Assembly (NCBI GenBank): GCA_029287275.1
Contig: JARFRL010000015.1
Coordinates: forward strand, 1-8,348
Source of the DNA: Pontiella desulfatans
GTDB lineage: Bacteria > Verrucomicrobiota > Kiritimatiellia > Kiritimatiellales > Pontiellaceae
Length of the DNA stretch: 8,348 bases
Direction of reading: 5' to 3'
Shown: piece by piece, positions 6,949 to 8,348 of the stretch
How positions within the stretch are numbered: position 1 is the first letter of the stretch
Layout: every line of letters begins with the position of its first letter
Program-made: the position numbers and the translations under genes
The notes under the pieces: model-generated
The model's database searches: none
What the model saw: the letters and a program-made list of their open reading frames with translations, nothing else
What the model was told of the DNA's origin: nothing

Positions 6949-7071
6949 CGCCCGCCGTTTTCTTTCCATCCATCTCCGCGATTCGCGTTCAAAACCAAAA
7001 CAGGGCCAGGCCTAATCTTTCTTGTTTCCCGCGAAGGAGTGCACTAACGTTTCGAGGTTCTGGAGAATGAT

Positions 7072-7506
7072 ATGAAAATACTGGTACTCAACGGCCCCAA
7101 CCTAAATCTGCTTGGAACGCGCGAACCGGAAATCTACGGCAGCGAAACACTCGCGGACATCGAAGCCGCGACGCGAAGCGTGGCGCCCGAGATCGAAATC
7201 GAGTTTCGTCAAACGAACTCCGAGGCGGAGCTCATCACATGGATCGGCGAAACCCGCGGCGTTTTCGACGGCGTCATCATCAATCCCGCGGCGCTCACGC
7301 ACACGAGTTTGGGCGTGTGCGACGCGCTGAAAGCCGTCGCGGACGTCACGCCGGCGGTGGAAGTGCACCTGAGCAACACGCACACGCGCGAGGAAATCCG
7401 GCACAAGAGCCTGACGGCCGCGGCCTGCGTTGGACAGATCATGGGATTCCAGGGCTTCGGCTACACGCTCGCGTTGCGGGCGCTGTTGAACAAACTCAAC
7501 GGATGA
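7072..7506 (+). CDS. aroQ: Type II 3-dehydroquinate dehydratase
   Basis: Converts 3-dehydroquinate to 3-dehydroshikimate, step three of the shikimate pathway to aromatic amino acids, as a cytosolic dodecamer. The 144-residue length is typical. Visible motifs are NGPNLNLLGTREPEIYG (7-23) with loop Arg17 and catalytic Tyr22, INPAALTHTS (70-79) with Asn71 and His77, EVHLSN (97-102) with Glu97 and His99, and REEIRHKS (106-113) with Arg110. The family's active-site set is complete. The ATG at 7072 has TGGAG 6 nt upstream. The gene lies 123 bp after the SRAP gene; no promoter with good matches was found in that gap, so co-transcription is possible. Its last 11 bp overlap the convergent holB tail. 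Confidence 0.97.
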   Translation: MKILVLNGPNLNLLGTREPEIYGSETLADIEAATRSVAPEIEIEFRQTNSEAELITWIGETRGVFDGVIINPAALTHTSLGVCDALKAVADVTPAVEVHLSNTHTREEIRHKSLTAAACVGQIMGFQGFGYTLALRALLNKLNG

Positions 7507-8348
7507 GTTTGCGGAACGCTTCGTCGAAGATTTGAACGTCGGGCATATTGCGATCCAGTCGGCGGGACATCTCTTCAATCACCTGTATCGACTTCAAGGC
7601 GGAACCACTTGTTTGCAACTTCGCCTGCGCGGCGAGCGCTCCCGCGTCTTCCGGGAAAACCAGTTCCGCGGCGTCGATCCCGGAAACGAGCATGAGCACG
7701 TCGCGTTGCCAGTCCAGCATGACCCGAAAAACCTCGGCCTGCTCTTCTTTCAACCGGGCGTTGATCCGCGCTTCGAGAATGCTCTTCAGTTTTGATTCGT
7801 CCAACGACGCGTCGTTCTGATCCAGATCGTCCTCAACCGCTTCGGCGATGCCCTCTTTCACGCGATCGAATAGGCCCTTGTGTCGGCTCGCGGAACGAGC
7901 CGCGTTCAGTCCGCCGCTTGGCGGCAGCTCGCGAAGAATGGACATAAGCGACTCGCGCCAGACTTCGTCCAGCGGGCCGACGTCTCCTCCGGAAAGCGTG
8001 ATTTTCTGACACCGCGAAATAATGGTGGGCAACAGCGCGTTGGCGGAATCCGTCACCAGCAAGAGGATGCTGCGTGGCGGCGGTTCTTCCAAGGTTTTGA
8101 GCAGCGCGTTTTCCGAGCTCTCGTTCATGCAATCCGCGCAGAGGATCACACCGGCTTTCCAGCCTCCTCCAAAGGAGGTTTGCGTCATGCGTTTAATCAG
8201 CGCCCGAACATCCTCCGCGAGAATCTGGCGCGACTTGCTTAACGGCTCGATCCAAAGCGTGTCGACATGCGAATGAGCCTCGACTTGTCGGCAAGCTGAA
8301 CATTCGCCGCAGGGCTTTTCCGCTCCCTCGCAAAACAACAGCCGCAAA
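7496..8348 (-). CDS. holB: DNA polymerase III delta' subunit, N-terminus cut by window edge
   Basis: The clamp-loader subunit that helps place the sliding clamp on primed DNA. The frame enters from beyond base 8348, so the true start is outside; 284 codons including the stop are complete here. Counting from the Leu codon (TTG) at 8347-8345, the zinc-module Cys are at 6, 13, 16 and 19 (CEGAEKPCGECSAC). ENALLKTLEEPP follows at 79-90, then SRC at 111-113, the clamp-loader signature. The remainder is the helical collar domain, with an acidic stretch EAVEDDLDQND. About 45-50 residues are probably missing, covering the degenerate P-loop region; total length would be about 330, normal for the family. 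It could also be read as a gamma/tau paralogue, but the lack of a long C-terminal extension favours delta'. Thymidylate kinase is a common upstream partner in other genomes; it is not visible here. Confidence 0.9.
   Translation of the reverse strand, partial: LRLLFCEGAEKPCGECSACRQVEAHSHVDTLWIEPLSKSRQILAEDVRALIKRMTQTSFGGGWKAGVILCADCMNESSENALLKTLEEPPPRSILLLVTDSANALLPTIISRCQKITLSGGDVGPLDEVWRESLMSILRELPPSGGLNAARSASRHKGLFDRVKEGIAEAVEDDLDQNDASLDESKLKSILEARINARLKEEQAEVFRVMLDWQRDVLMLVSGIDAAELVFPEDAGALAAQAKLQTSGSALKSIQVIEEMSRRLDRNMPDVQIFDEAFRKLIR

Noticed and set aside
6977..6987. CGCGA-T-TCGCG palindrome after the SRAP gene as a terminator
   Set aside because: The stem is too short once a loop is allowed and no T-run follows.
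7022..7050. Promoter for aroQ, TTGTTT (7022-7027) with TAACGT (7045-7050)
   Set aside because: Spacing is 17 bp but the -10 matches only three of six positions; not distinguishable from chance.

Overview
The window (moderately GC-rich, about 58% by eye) looks like chromosome of a Gram-negative bacterium. It holds four housekeeping or maintenance genes (pyrG, an SRAP-domain gene, aroQ, holB), one fumarylacetoacetate-hydrolase (FAH) family enzyme, and one very large type V autotransporter. The autotransporter, with a repeat type I associate with the Verrucomicrobiota/Kiritimatiellota/Lentisphaerota group, and the style of the FAH-family protein suggest the PVC superphylum, perhaps Verrucomicrobiota. 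This is inference from family resemblance only; no rRNA or other decisive marker is present.

Layout. Bases 1-1428 (minus) hold CTP synthase, cut at its C-terminal end by the window edge. A 240-bp divergent intergenic region (1429-1668) contains two inverted repeats and a possible 14-codon leader ORF whose stop overlaps the pyrG start. Bases 1669-5418 (plus) encode a 1249-residue autotransporter: signal peptide, long Asn-rich beta-solenoid passenger, helical pre-barrel segment, Ala/Gly/Pro hinge and a C-terminal 12-strand-type beta-barrel ending in Phe. A strong intrinsic terminator (5442-5470) sits between it and the convergent FAH-family gene (5475-6320, minus). That gene is divergent from an SRAP-domain (YedK/HMCES) gene (6352-6948, plus) across only 31 bp, in which both Shine-Dalgarno sequences lie. 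aroQ (7072-7506, plus) follows and overlaps by 11 bp, tail to tail, with holB (7496 to beyond 8348, minus), whose N-terminus is cut by the window edge.

How the genes relate. They do not form an obvious pathway: pyrimidine nucleotide synthesis, a sugar-acid or aromatic-type C-C hydrolase, abasic-site protection, the shikimate pathway and the replication clamp loader. Each transcription unit is one or two genes long and orientation alternates. The one accessory element is the autotransporter. It has the same codon style as its neighbours and no mobile-element remnants around it, so I see no sign of recent transfer. I found no CRISPR array, tRNA, rRNA, insertion sequence or phage gene. The most distinctive observation is the regularity of the passenger repeats, including an Asn kept in all 13 core repeats.
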